A stretch of 64,000 nt of DNA from Chitinophagaceae bacterium (GCA_020403425.1 JADBXR010000002.1:372001-436000), one strand, 5' to 3'; positions 10,349 to 18,891 are shown, counted from the first letter of the stretch. Notes: generated by a model from the letters alone, not told the origin. Made by a program: numbers and translations.

Positions 10349-11479
10349 TTACTGATTTACGTATTTCAATACATGACCGGTTATATAGGTCAGTTGTTCT
10401 TCATCCATCTCCGTATGAACCGGCAGAGAGATAACCCGTTCTGTTAACCAATCGGTGGTTTCCATGTTCTGCGGTGTCAGACCAAGCGAACCGAACATCT
10501 TCTGCCTGTGTCCGGGAACCGGGTAGTAGATCATGGAAGGTATTTTTTGCTCAGCAAGATAGGCGCTTAATCCATCCCTGTCAACATCGTTCAGTATAAG
10601 TGTATACTGGTGGTACACATGATCGCTATAGGAAGCCACAAACGGCGTGGTGATCTTTTCGTTGCCGGTAAATGCCTGGTTATAAAATGCGGCCACCTGT
10701 TTTCTTGCTTTGTTATACTCGTCCAGTCTCGTCAGTTTGATATTCAATATAGCGGCCTGTATGGCATCCAGGCGGGAATTACAGCCCACCAGTTCATGGT
10801 AATACCTCTTTTCCTGTCCATGATTCGCGATCATTTTCAGCTTGTGGGCCAGCGCATCATCGTTGGTGAAGATGGCACCGCCGTCCCCAAAAGCGCCCAG
10901 GTTCTTGCTGGGATAAAAAGAAGTGGCCCCGATCGTTCCGATACTTCCTGTTTTGGCGACCCTGCCATCTGCAAAACGGTAGTCACAGCCAATGGCCTGT
11001 GCATTGTCTTCTATCACATACAGACCATGTTCCTTGGCGATCGACATGATCTCTTCCATAGGCGCCGCATGTCCATACAGGTGAACCGGCACAATGGCTT
11101 TGGTCCTGGGCGTGATGGCTTTGCGCAATGCAGCAGGATCAATACAGAAAGTACGTGGATCCACTTCCACAAAAACAGGTTTGAGTTTCAGCAACGCCAC
11201 CACTTCAGTGGTAGCGATATAGGTGAAAGAAGGGGTGATCACTTCATCACCCGGTTGCAGGTCCAGTGCCATCATGGCTATCTGGAGGGCATCGGTGCCG
11301 TTGGCGCAGGGAATGGTGTGTTTGACACCCACATACTGTCCCAGGGCCGCCGCAAGATCCTGAACCGGTTTGCCGCCGATGTATACCGCACTATCCAGCA
11401 CTGCCTGAATGGCCGCATCCACTTCGGTCTTTATCTTCAGGTACTGGGTCTTTGTATCCACCATTTGTATCGGCCGCAT
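10349..11479 (-). CDS. DegT/DnrJ/EryC1/StrS sugar aminotransferase
   Basis: 376 residues of the PLP-dependent sugar aminotransferase family. The PLP lysine is in SFYPSKNLGAFGDGG. Earlier conserved pieces are CANGTDALQIA, DEVITPSFTYIAT and VHLYGHAAPMEEI. These enzymes transfer an amino group from glutamate to a nucleotide-linked keto sugar. As first gene of an operon with UDP-glucose dehydrogenase and UDP-glucuronate decarboxylase it may act on a 4-keto pentose in the style of ArnB, or on a 3-keto UDP-glucuronate derivative like WlbE/WbpE; the sequence alone does not decide. A promoter box lies about 20 bp upstream. Confidence 0.9.
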   Translation of the reverse strand: MRPIQMVDTKTQYLKIKTEVDAAIQAVLDSAVYIGGKPVQDLAAALGQYVGVKHTIPCANGTDALQIAMMALDLQPGDEVITPSFTYIATTEVVALLKLKPVFVEVDPRTFCIDPAALRKAITPRTKAIVPVHLYGHAAPMEEIMSIAKEHGLYVIEDNAQAIGCDYRFADGRVAKTGSIGTIGATSFYPSKNLGAFGDGGAIFTNDDALAHKLKMIANHGQEKRYYHELVGCNSRLDAIQAAILNIKLTRLDEYNKARKQVAAFYNQAFTGNEKITTPFVASYSDHVYHQYTLILNDVDRDGLSAYLAEQKIPSMIYYPVPGHRQKMFGSLGLTPQNMETTDWLTERVISLPVHTEMDEEQLTYITGHVLKYVNQ

Positions 11480-11501
11480 AATTATCTGGATTTAGGAGCG
11501 G

Positions 11502-11509
11502 CAAAATTA
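11502..11509 (-). promoter_or_regulatory. TAnnTTTG promoter box of the sugar-nucleotide operon
   Basis: On the minus strand the sequence is TAATTTTG, a full match to the Bacteroidota -7 consensus, 22 bp before the aminotransferase ATG at 11479. No clear TTG was found at the usual upstream distance. Confidence 0.5.
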
Positions 11510-11602
11510 CTGCAAATGGGCTATATACCGCCGAATCCTCATATAAAAGCTATCGGTCATACAAGCCGTTTTATTTGTTTCTTTGCAGTATAAGCTTTGC
11601 TG

Positions 11603-12868
11603 ATGCTGATCTACCGTTTATTCGTATGGCTGTATCCCCTTATCGCCCGTATCATTGGCCTCGGCAATGCCAAAGCCCGGTTATGGGTCTCCGGCAGGAA
11701 AAAACTGTTCGAAAGACTGAGTTCCGCATTTTATAAGAACCCCCACCCGGTTATCTGGATCCATTGCTCCTCACTCGGAGAATTTGAACAGGGATTGCCC
11801 GTACTGGAAGGAATGAAAAGATCCTACCCCGATCATAAGATCCTGCTTACTTTTTTCTCACCCTCTGGTTATGAGATCCGGAAGAACTACCAGGGGGCAG
11901 ATCATATTTTTTACCTGCCGATGGATTCTCCCCGGAACGCAGACCGTTTTCTTGACATCGTTCAACCCTCCCTGGTGGTCTTTATCAAATATGAATTCTG
12001 GTATTATTATCTGAAAGAGATCCGCGACAGGGAAATACCATTGCTGCTGGTATCAGGGATCTTTCGCGAGGACCAGCCCTTTTTTAAGTGGTATGGATAC
12101 CTGCACCGAAAAATGCTGACCGCCTTTACCTGCCTGCTGGTACAGAACGCAGCCTCGGCCCGTCTGTTGAACTCGATCGGGCTGAAAGAGAAAGTGGTCA
12201 TCAGTGGTGATACCCGTTTTGATCGCGTCATCACCATCAAGAACAGGTTTGAACCTATCCCACTGATCGAGCAGTTCTGTGAGGGACACGCTACTATTGT
12301 AGCAGGCAGTACCTGGACAGAGGACGACGAGGAACTGGATCATTTTGCCAATACGCACCCTGAAACCCGTTGGATCATTGCACCACATGCCATTGAAGCG
12401 GAAAGACTGGAAGAATGCCTCCGGCTGTATAAACACTCCATGTTGTATTCCGCATACAGGCATGCGGTAGAAAATGGAATACCCATTCCGGAAAGGATCA
12501 ATGTGCTGATCATTGATAATATGGGCATGCTGAGCCGCTTATATCATTATGCAATGATCGGATATATCGGCGGTGGCTTCGGCGATGATGGCATACACAA
12601 TATCCTGGAAGCGGCGGTGTACCGGATCCCCGTCATCTTCGGACCGGTCTATGATAAATATGCGGAAGCAGAGGAAATGATCGATGAGGGAGGTGCTTTT
12701 GTAATCGAAGATGCTCTTGAGCTGGAAGAACAGCTCCAACAGTTATTACAACAAAAGGAGCTTTACCAAAAAGCGGCCGCAGCAGCCGGTGATTACGTGC
12801 AGGCAAAGGCAGGTGCTACAGAGAAAGTATTGGGCTTTATTCAGGAAAAACGCCTCTTGACAAGCTGA
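11603..12868 (+). CDS. waaA: 3-deoxy-D-manno-octulosonic acid transferase
   Basis: 421 residues from ATG 11603 (an in-frame TTG at 11597 is the less likely start). It is the inner-membrane-associated enzyme that adds Kdo from CMP-Kdo to the lipid A precursor. Visible family features are the N-terminal hydrophobic anchor (LIYRLFVWLYPLIARI), HCSSLGEFEQGLPVL, VKYEFWYYY-like segment FIKYEFWYYYLKEI, AGSTWTEDDE, and the C-terminal donor-binding segment GYIGGGFGDDGIHNILEAA. The length is normal. It is divergent from the sugar-nucleotide operon; lpxB at 57.7 kb is another lipid A gene in this window. Its last 28 bp overlap the convergent gene downstream. Confidence 0.93.
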   Translation: MLIYRLFVWLYPLIARIIGLGNAKARLWVSGRKKLFERLSSAFYKNPHPVIWIHCSSLGEFEQGLPVLEGMKRSYPDHKILLTFFSPSGYEIRKNYQGADHIFYLPMDSPRNADRFLDIVQPSLVVFIKYEFWYYYLKEIRDREIPLLLVSGIFREDQPFFKWYGYLHRKMLTAFTCLLVQNAASARLLNSIGLKEKVVISGDTRFDRVITIKNRFEPIPLIEQFCEGHATIVAGSTWTEDDEELDHFANTHPETRWIIAPHAIEAERLEECLRLYKHSMLYSAYRHAVENGIPIPERINVLIIDNMGMLSRLYHYAMIGYIGGGFGDDGIHNILEAAVYRIPVIFGPVYDKYAEAEEMIDEGGAFVIEDALELEEQLQQLLQQKELYQKAAAAAGDYVQAKAGATEKVLGFIQEKRLLTS

Positions 12869-13500
12869 TCAAAGATCTTCACCGCTTCGCTGTTATCGGG
12901 CCAACTCAGTTTCACTTTTAATTCACGCTGGATCCAGTACTGCGCTTCCGGATAGATGCTGAAGCTGTTGATGGTTTTCAGGCTGCGTTCATACATGTTC
13001 TCATCCCCCCTGAACAACTCGTTCACAAACAGGAATCGGTCATTGACACCGATGGCTTTTTTCAGATCACGGATCGGTGCTCCCTGCAATACCGCGGCCA
13101 CTTCCACCCTTTCCTCTTTCAGTTTTTCATTCAGGCTTTCTTTCGGCGTAGCCAGTAAGGTATTGAATTCGAACAGCTCTTTTTTGGGTGTTTTTGCCGC
13201 AGGTGTCTCGGCCTGAACAGGCTGTACCTGATGTGCCAGTGTGGGGATTTCTGTAGGCGTTTCAAATAACCAGTTGGACACAGGCCTGTCCTCTACCGGA
13301 GTCGGTTCCGGCGCTGTAACAGGGGGATGGGTGGTTACCGAAGGCAGTACGACCGAAATCTTGCTTTGTACCGATTGGGCAGACTGGTTGGCCTGTAACT
13401 CGGCCAGGAGCATCTGCGCCGTTACCGCCAGTTTGTCGGCATCGGCCTGCTGCTCAAATTGTTCCTTCAGTTTGTTGATCAACGTGCCCACTCTTTCCAT
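12841..13500 (-). CDS. Conserved hypothetical protein with proline-rich middle
   Basis: 219 residues, not recognised as a named family. The N-terminal 50 residues look helical (KLKEQFEQQADADKL). Residues 60-110 are rich in proline, threonine and valine and are probably disordered. The C-terminal 90 residues are well ordered by composition (KKAIGVNDRFLFVNELFRG ... YWIQRELKVKLSW), so a small folded domain at the C-terminus is likely. There is no signal peptide or membrane segment, so the protein is probably cytoplasmic. The 3' end overlaps the convergent waaA gene by 28 bp. It is a real gene because the frame is long, complete and divergent from tdk with an ordinary spacer. Confidence 0.72.
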   Translation of the reverse strand: MERVGTLINKLKEQFEQQADADKLAVTAQMLLAELQANQSAQSVQSKISVVLPSVTTHPPVTAPEPTPVEDRPVSNWLFETPTEIPTLAHQVQPVQAETPAAKTPKKELFEFNTLLATPKESLNEKLKEERVEVAAVLQGAPIRDLKKAIGVNDRFLFVNELFRGDENMYERSLKTINSFSIYPEAQYWIQRELKVKLSWPDNSEAVKIFDQLVKRRFS

Positions 13501-13580
13501 CGGATGTAATACATTTGGGGGTTACCAAAACTTGGGATGTCTAAAGTTACAAACGTTTTCCTGTTTAATTTATTTTACGG

Positions 13581-14147
13581 ATGTTTATTGAACCGAATTT
13601 ATCAGGCGAGAGAAGAGGATGGATCGAAGTGATCTGCGGCAGTATGTTCAGCGGCAAGACCGAAGAGCTGATCCGCAGGCTGAAAAGGGCCAAGATCGCC
13701 AACCTGAAAGTAGAGATATTCAAACCTGCCATAGATGTGCGTTACGATGAGACCAATGTGGTCAGTCACGACGCCAATGCCATACAATCCACCCCCATCG
13801 ACAATTCCCAAACCATCCTGTTGCTGTCCGAAGGCGTAGACGTAGTGGGCATCGATGAGGCCCAATTCTTTGACGATGAGATCTGCAATGTTTGTGAGAC
13901 CCTGGCACTCAGGGGCGTACGTGTGATCGTGGCCGGCCTCGATATGGATTACCTGGGTAAACCCTTTGGCCAGATGCCTTACCTGCTGTCCATTGCCGAT
14001 TATATCACCAAACTGCACGCCATTTGCATGCAGTGTGGCAATATTGCCAATGTTTCTTACCGCAAAACGGCCCAGGAGGAACAGGTATTGCTCGGTGAAA
14101 AAGAGACCTACGAACCCAGATGCCGCAAATGTGCCCATGAAAGCTAA
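13581..14147 (+). CDS. tdk: Thymidine kinase
   Basis: 188 residues of the type II (bacterial and human TK1-like) family. It phosphorylates thymidine to dTMP in the salvage pathway. The P-loop is [15 protein letters not shown], the magnesium-binding DEAQFF follows at about residue 95, and two cysteine pairs (CMQCGN and CRKC) make the structural zinc site. The Lys-Arg-rich C-terminus is short. It overlaps the start of ccmB by 11 bp in another frame, so the two are translationally linked although their functions are unrelated. Confidence 0.95.
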   Translation: MFIEPNLSGERRGWIEVICGSMFSGKTEELIRRLKRAKIANLKVEIFKPAIDVRYDETNVVSHDANAIQSTPIDNSQTILLLSEGVDVVGIDEAQFFDDEICNVCETLALRGVRVIVAGLDMDYLGKPFGQMPYLLSIADYITKLHAICMQCGNIANVSYRKTAQEEQVLLGEKETYEPRCRKCAHES

Positions 14148-14796
14148 CCAACGGATATTGGCATTGATGCAGAAGGACCTGCTGCTGGAAGCCCGCCAGC
14201 AATATACCCTGTATGGTATTCTGCTGTACCTGGCTTCAACCATATTTGTGGTGTACCTGTCGATGGACCAGCCCGAAGAGAAGGTATGGAACGGACTGTT
14301 CTGGGTGATCCAGCTGTTTGTGTGTATCAATGCCGTTGCCAAAAGTTTTTTACAGGAAAACCGGGGACGTATGTTGTATTTCTACTCGATAGCAGGCGCC
14401 AGGGATTTTGTACTGTCCAAACTCCTGTTCAACGCATTACTGATGATCGTAATGAGCCTGCTGAGCCTGGGTGTATTTACGGTATTATTGGGCAACCCAC
14501 TGGAAAATGGACTCACATTCGTGTTCATCACCTGCCTGGGCGGCGTTAGCCTGAGCCTGGTATTCACGTTTCTGGCAGCCATTGCCGCCAAAGCACAGCA
14601 GCAGGCGGCATTGATGGCGATCATGGGTTTCCCCATTATCATTCCCCAGTTACTTTTGTTAATGAAGATCTCTTCCACCGCTTTTGCCTCTGTGATCCAG
14701 GGGGGCTGGTGGCAAATGGTGGGATTACTGGCCGGGCTAGACCTGATGGTCATTGCCCTGGCCGTGATACTTTTCCCTTTTCTCTGGAGAGATTAA
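14137..14796 (+). CDS. ccmB: Heme exporter CcmB-like membrane protein
   Basis: 219 residues from ATG 14137. Longer in-frame extensions upstream would only shadow tdk. It has six hydrophobic segments, starting with [16 protein letters not shown] and ending with [31 protein letters not shown] and the [10 protein letters not shown] segment are typical of CcmB. CcmB is the membrane subunit of the CcmABC complex that works with CcmC to deliver heme for cytochrome c maturation. The partner ccmC lies at 18.0-18.7 kb on the other strand and ccmA is not in the window. The gene ends 4 bp inside the convergent AMP nucleosidase gene. Confidence 0.88.
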   Translation: MKANQRILALMQKDLLLEARQQYTLYGILLYLASTIFVVYLSMDQPEEKVWNGLFWVIQLFVCINAVAKSFLQENRGRMLYFYSIAGARDFVLSKLLFNALLMIVMSLLSLGVFTVLLGNPLENGLTFVFITCLGGVSLSLVFTFLAAIAAKAQQQAALMAIMGFPIIIPQLLLLMKISSTAFASVIQGGWWQMVGLLAGLDLMVIALAVILFPFLWRD

Positions 14797-15563
14797 AAAC
14801 GCAGGTGCCTTACGGTCAACCCGTTGTTGATCAGCTGCTTCAATGAATCGATACCGATCTTCAAATGATTCTCTACGAATTGCGAAGTAACTTTCTGATC
14901 GCTGGCCTCCGTTTTTACACCTTCCGGCACCATGGGCTGGTCACTTACCAATAACAGGGCCCCGGTAGGGATCTTATTATAGAAACCTACCGTAAAGATG
15001 GTAGCAGTTTCCATATCTATGGCATAGGCCCTTAGCTTGGTCAGATAGTCCTTGAACTCATCATCATGCTCCCATACCCTTCTGTTGGTGGTATATACGG
15101 TGCCGGTCCAGTAATCTACCTGGTAATCACGTATGGTGGTAGAGATCGCTTTTTGCAGGGCAAACGCCGGCATGGCCGGAACTTCCGGGGGAAAATAGTC
15201 GTTAGAAGTACCTTCTCCCCTGATGGCTGCAATGGGCAGGATCAGGTCCCCGATCTTGTTGCGCTTCTTCAGTCCCCCGCACTTGCCCAGGAACAGGACC
15301 GCTTCGGGTTGTATGGCTGTGAGCAGGTCCATCACGGTTGCTGCACCCGGACTGCCCATTCCAAAGTTGATGATGGTGATACCATTGGCCGTGGCGCATT
15401 GCATGGGTCTGCCTGTACCTACCACTTCCACATTGTTCCATTCCGCGAACATGGTCACATAATTGCTGAAATTGGTGAGCAACACATACTTTCCAAAATT
15501 CTCCAACTGCTCACCTGTATACCTGGGAAGCCAGTTATTGACGATCTCCTCTTTTGTTTTCAT
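14793..15563 (-). CDS. amn: AMP nucleosidase
   Basis: 256 residues, the short Bacteroidota form of AMP nucleosidase; the E. coli enzyme has an extra N-terminal domain. It belongs to the nucleoside phosphorylase superfamily. GKCGGLKKRNKIGDLILP is the conserved loop around the ribose and base, and AIDMETATIFTVGF holds the catalytic methionine-glutamate pair (DMETA). The enzyme splits AMP into adenine and ribose 5-phosphate. The call over other nucleosidases rests on overall similarity to the AMP nucleosidase branch. Convergent with ccmB with a 4-bp overlap. Confidence 0.82.
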   Translation of the reverse strand: MKTKEEIVNNWLPRYTGEQLENFGKYVLLTNFSNYVTMFAEWNNVEVVGTGRPMQCATANGITIINFGMGSPGAATVMDLLTAIQPEAVLFLGKCGGLKKRNKIGDLILPIAAIRGEGTSNDYFPPEVPAMPAFALQKAISTTIRDYQVDYWTGTVYTTNRRVWEHDDEFKDYLTKLRAYAIDMETATIFTVGFYNKIPTGALLLVSDQPMVPEGVKTEASDQKVTSQFVENHLKIGIDSLKQLINNGLTVRHLRF

Positions 15564-15651
15564 AATCCATACTTTTAGCAGATACCCAAATGGTATCTTT
15601 GAACAAAATAATTGGCTAAAATACAGAATTTCGCCGCTTCAAACAAACCGT

Positions 15652-16086
15652 ATGCAGTCTATCAGGTACCCGAAACACGAATTCCGCTTTAAACAGGAGG
15701 CCGATAAGGAGTGGATATTCGACGAATTCCGGAAACAATGGGTGCGCCTGACGCCCGAAGAATGGGTGCGACAGAACATGCTGCAATACCTGGTACAGAC
15801 CTTACACTATCCCGCTACCTTAATTGCAGTAGAGAAAGAGATCAGCCTCGGTGAACTGAAAAAAAGGTTCGACATCCTCGTTTACCGCGAATCAACCCCC
15901 TGGATGATCATCGAGTGTAAAGAAATGGGCGTACCCTTAAGTGAGGCAGTACTCAAACAGGTCCTGAACTATAATATCAGCCTCCGTGCCAGCTATATCA
16001 TCATCACCAACGGATCAGATACAGCAGGCTTCGACTTACGCAACGGAACAGCGGAATCCATTACAGGTTTCCCTTCGTTTTCTTAA
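15652..16086 (+). CDS. Solitary HsdR-N-type nuclease domain protein
   Basis: 144 residues from ATG 15652. The protein matches the N-terminal nuclease region of type I restriction subunits. The PD-(D/E)XK core can be read as KKRFDILVY (Asp) and WMIIECKEM (Glu-x-Lys), followed by the LKQVLNYN helix. Upstream, EEWVRQNMLQYL is the family's leading helix. It has no helicase domain, and no hsdM or hsdS genes are near, so it is not part of a classical type I system here. This small protein is common in Bacteroidota and its role is unknown. It is divergent from amn with an 88-bp spacer. Confidence 0.8.
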   Translation: MQSIRYPKHEFRFKQEADKEWIFDEFRKQWVRLTPEEWVRQNMLQYLVQTLHYPATLIAVEKEISLGELKKRFDILVYRESTPWMIIECKEMGVPLSEAVLKQVLNYNISLRASYIIITNGSDTAGFDLRNGTAESITGFPSFS

Positions 16087-16148
16087 TACTTTCTCACCAT
16101 TTAAATTAGAGACTGTAAAGTCATAGAGGCCAGATTCATGCCCAAATA

Positions 16149-16178
16149 AAAAAGCCGCTGTAAAAACAACGGCTTTTT
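16149..16178. terminator. Bidirectional terminator
   Basis: A 9-bp stem AAAAAGCCG/CGGCTTTTT with a 12-bp loop lies between two convergent genes (the HsdR-N protein and glutamate dehydrogenase) and carries T or A tracts on both sides, so it can act in both directions. Confidence 0.75.
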
Positions 16179-16246
16179 GAAGTTATATAGTCAGGCGAAA
16201 AAGTACTTCTCCATTCGTCTGTTCCTTGTTCAATATTCATCTGTTC

Positions 16247-17668
16247 CTATGGGAAGATACCCAGTTCAGCATACGTGGTACCCACCTTGTTGATGGCACA
16301 TACATATGCTGCGGTACGCATATCCGGAATATCAGGATTGCTTTTCCAGATATCCATGATCTCGCGGGTGGCGCCGATCATGGTCTCTTCCAGACCACTG
16401 TGTACCAGGTCTATCTCATCTGCACCGTGCATGATCAGGTTACGCTCATTGGAGTCCACTTTCTTGGAAGTCAGACTTTCCATCTGCTCCAGGATCCTGC
16501 CATTCATGTTTTCGGTGAATCGTTTTTCCATCCTTCCGTAGCGAACGTGGCTCAGGTTCTTTAACCATTCGAAATAGGATACGGTAACACCACCTGCATT
16601 CAGGTACATATCAGGCACAACCAATACCCCTTTTTTAGCGAACACATCATCTGCTTCCGGGGTCAGTGGACCATTCGCAGCCTCTCCGATTATTTTGGCC
16701 TTCACCCTTTCCGCATTGCTGCCGTTGATCACGTTCTCCAGGGCTGCGGGGATCAGTACATCACATTCCAGTTCCAATGCATCACCACTCTTTTCCAGGT
16801 TGGTGGCACCAGGGAAATTCAGGATAGAACCTGTTGCTTTCCTGTGCTGGAATACTTCTTCTTCGTTCAGACCATCTGCTTTATAGATGGCGCCTTCGTA
16901 TTCAGCGATGGCCACCACTTTAGCTCCATGCTCGCGGAAGAATTTGGCGCAGTGGTAACCCACGTTACCCAATCCCTGTACGATCACTGTCTTACCTTCC
17001 ACTCCCACGGTCATACCCAGTTTCTGCATCACATCGGGCATATTCAACACTTCACGGATGCCGTAAAACACACCCAGACCGGTAGCTTCCTTACGTCCGC
17101 GTACCCCGCCCTGTGTGATCGGTTTACCGGTAACACAACCGGCAGCATCGATCTCACCGGGTTTCAGTGACTGGTAGGTATCTACGATCCATGCCATTTC
17201 CCGCTCGCCGGTTCCGTAATCGGGTGCAGGAACATCAATACCTGGTCCGATAAAGTTCTTTTTCACCAGCTCGCTGGTATAACGGCGGGTGATCTTTTCC
17301 AACTCATACACGCTGTGTTTTCTCGGATTGATCTTGATACCCCCCTTGGCTCCACCAAACGGTACATTCACAATGGCACACTTGTAGGTCATCAGTGAGG
17401 CCAGCGCCATCACTTCATCCTGGTTCACTTCTTCGCTGAAGCGGATACCACCTTTACAAGGTGATTTGTGCTGCGAGTGCTGCACACGGTACGCCTCAAT
17501 CACTTCAATACTTCCATCATCCATCTTTACTGGGAAACGCATGCTGTATACACTGTTACAGGCTTTGATCTGTTCCAGTAATCCCTTCTCCCACTTGGTA
17601 AACTTGGTAGCTTTATCAAAGCTTTTCTCAACGCTTTGAAAGAAGCTATACGCTTGTTGACTTGACAT
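16247..17668 (-). CDS. Glutamate dehydrogenase (Glu/Leu/Phe/Val dehydrogenase family)
   Basis: 473 residues from ATG 17668; the in-frame upstream extension to 17800 is not family-like and covers leader hairpins. KGGIRF and NVPFGGAKGGI hold the substrate-binding lysines, PAPDYGTGEREMAWI holds the catalytic aspartate, and VQGLGNVGYHCAKFF is the NAD(P)-binding Rossmann motif. It converts glutamate to 2-oxoglutarate and ammonia or the reverse. The cofactor preference cannot be assigned by eye. Its product links to the sucA/sucB genes elsewhere in the window. It is transcribed alone from a long leader of more than 100 bp. Confidence 0.92.
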   Translation of the reverse strand: MSSQQAYSFFQSVEKSFDKATKFTKWEKGLLEQIKACNSVYSMRFPVKMDDGSIEVIEAYRVQHSQHKSPCKGGIRFSEEVNQDEVMALASLMTYKCAIVNVPFGGAKGGIKINPRKHSVYELEKITRRYTSELVKKNFIGPGIDVPAPDYGTGEREMAWIVDTYQSLKPGEIDAAGCVTGKPITQGGVRGRKEATGLGVFYGIREVLNMPDVMQKLGMTVGVEGKTVIVQGLGNVGYHCAKFFREHGAKVVAIAEYEGAIYKADGLNEEEVFQHRKATGSILNFPGATNLEKSGDALELECDVLIPAALENVINGSNAERVKAKIIGEAANGPLTPEADDVFAKKGVLVVPDMYLNAGGVTVSYFEWLKNLSHVRYGRMEKRFTENMNGRILEQMESLTSKKVDSNERNLIMHGADEIDLVHSGLEETMIGATREIMDIWKSNPDIPDMRTAAYVCAINKVGTTYAELGIFP

Positions 17669-17701
17669 GAGTAATCGTTTTAGTTTTGACTTTATATAAC
17701 A

Positions 17702-17747
17702 GGCAGTATACCTGCCATTGAGCTTTGTTGCACCTGCGCTGCAGGTG
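17702..17747 (-). other. Dyad symmetries in the gdh leader
   Basis: CACCTGC-GCT-GCAGGTG (17731-17747) is a perfect 7-bp palindrome with a 3-bp centre, and GGCAG-N5-CTGCC lies at 17702-17716. Both are 34-79 bp upstream of the gdh ATG and could be RNA hairpins in the leader or operator sites. Confidence 0.4.
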
Positions 17748-17796
17748 GTTGATATCCGATGCCGGAATTGTTCTGATATTTTTTGTGAATGGTCAA

Positions 17797-17818
17797 TCAC
17801 TCACCACTCACCACTCAC
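17797..17818 (-). repeat. Heptamer array TGGTGAG at the ccmD stop codon
   Basis: On the minus strand this is GTGAG plus two TGGTGAG units and a partial one. It is the same unit as the two arrays in rsmB. The ccmD-like gene ends inside it: the TGA stop at 17817-17815 is part of the array. The array separates this gene from the gdh leader. Confidence 0.7.
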
Positions 17819-18036
17819 GAATTCTTCTCCAGTTTTGTGATCTTCCGGTCAAGGCTGAACACGTAGGCAAACAATCCTAACAAAATGGTCACCACAACGG
17901 CCACCACCACATAAATCTTTCCATTGCTGCGCATCAGTCCTGCGTTGTCAGCCGCAGCTGCCGTTTCCTGTGCCTGAACTGCGGTGCTCATTACCAGTAA
18001 CAGTAACAACGCCATCATTTTTGCCAGTTTGTTCAT
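17815..18036 (-). CDS. CcmD-like small membrane protein
   Basis: 73 residues. A signal-like hydrophobic start (MALLLLLVMSTAVQAQ) is followed by a short linker and one strong membrane segment (VVVAVVVTILLGLFAYVF), then a charged tail (SLDRKITKLEKNS). Small proteins of this shape placed after ccmC are annotated as CcmD family in Bacteroidota; CcmD helps release holo-CcmE from the heme exporter. The start overlaps the ccmC stop by 4 bp (ATGA), so they are translated together. The stop codon comes from a heptamer repeat, so the C-terminal tail may be recent. Confidence 0.75.
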   Translation of the reverse strand: MNKLAKMMALLLLLVMSTAVQAQETAAAADNAGLMRSNGKIYVVVAVVVTILLGLFAYVFSLDRKITKLEKNS

Positions 18037-18713
18037 TGGTTCAATCTTTTATGGTTAATCATTTGCACCCTGATACGCAATGTGGTGATCCATACACTTA
18101 ACAATGTCCAGCCAATAAAAGCCGGGTACATGACACTGCGCATCGAATTGCTGGTATCTTTCGGATTCAGGCCAGGGTTTCCTTCGCTGCCCAATCCGCC
18201 CGGATGCAGACTTTCCGCCAGTCTTGGCAGGATCCAGATCGTTGGGAACAGCATGAAAAAGGCGAAGATATTATATACGGATCCGATCCTTGCCTGCTTC
18301 TCCTCATCCTGCAGACTTCCTTTCAAAACGAAATAAGCGAAATAGATGAGCAGGGCAATGGCCGTTCCATTCTGTTTGGCATCACCGCTCCAGGGTTTGC
18401 CCCATTGATAGTTGGCCCAGATCATACCGGTTACCAGTCCCAGGATACCCAATACGGTCCCGGTACGGGCATATTCAGTAGAATAGATCTCATCTTTGGC
18501 CTGCTGGTTACGCAGGTAACGAATGGCATATACCACGGAAACGGTGAAACATACCATCATCGCGATCCACATGGGAACATGGAAAAACAGGTTGCGGATG
18601 GTTTCTTTCAGCGGAACACCGGGTGGAGAAGGCACTTCAACCAGGAAGCCGTAAGAGCAGGTATATAACAGTAAAACAAAACTTGCTATTTTCCACCAGG
18701 ATTTTCGAATCAT
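18033..18713 (-). CDS. ccmC: Cytochrome c biogenesis heme protein CcmC/CcsA-like
   Basis: 226 residues with six membrane segments. IWANYQWGKPWSGDAKQN corresponds to the WWD heme-handling signature of the CcmC/CcsA family, although the usual WGxxWxWD reads WGKPWSGD here. Histidines flank it at FFHVPMWIAMM and ESLHPGG. CcmC presents heme to the chaperone CcmE on the periplasmic side. A CcmD-like gene follows with a 4-bp overlap. ccmB is 3.2 kb away on the other strand. Confidence 0.85.
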   Translation of the reverse strand: MIRKSWWKIASFVLLLYTCSYGFLVEVPSPPGVPLKETIRNLFFHVPMWIAMMVCFTVSVVYAIRYLRNQQAKDEIYSTEYARTGTVLGILGLVTGMIWANYQWGKPWSGDAKQNGTAIALLIYFAYFVLKGSLQDEEKQARIGSVYNIFAFFMLFPTIWILPRLAESLHPGGLGSEGNPGLNPKDTSNSMRSVMYPAFIGWTLLSVWITTLRIRVQMINHKRLNQ

Positions 18714-18738
18714 GAGCTGATTTTTACTGAAAGCCTTT

Positions 18739-18764
18739 CACAATTTTCAAAACTAACAATTGTG
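18739..18764. promoter_or_regulatory. Inverted repeat between ccmC and the ABC ATPase gene
   Basis: CACAATT (18739-18745) and AATTGTG (18758-18764) are a 7-bp inverted repeat with a 12-bp spacer inside a 178-bp divergent intergenic region, 26 bp upstream of the ccmC start. It may be an operator or a coincidence. Confidence 0.3.
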
Positions 18765-18880
18765 AGCGCAAAAATAGGTGAAAGGGCGTCAATAATGGTA
18801 GTGTTTGTGTAAAAAATACCTAATGATTTGTGAATAACGGATCAGCTATTTTTGATACCGGTATTACAGAATTTCACGGT

Positions 18881-18888
18881 TATCTTTA
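18881..18888 (+). promoter_or_regulatory. TAnnTTTG-like box before the ABC ATPase gene
   Basis: TATCTTTA matches 7 of 8 positions of the Bacteroidota -7 box and ends 3 bp before the ATG at 18892, so the mRNA may start at or very near the start codon. Confidence 0.45.
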
Positions 18889-18891
18889 CCC

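Noticed and set aside
10610..11593. Long plus-strand frame of 327 codons opposite the DegT aminotransferase gene
   Set aside because: It lies entirely antisense to a gene with clear family motifs, has no recognisable domain, and has the composition of a reverse-strand shadow.
15652..16086. Type I restriction-modification system
   Set aside because: Only the HsdR N-terminal nuclease domain is present; no helicase, methylase or specificity gene lies nearby.
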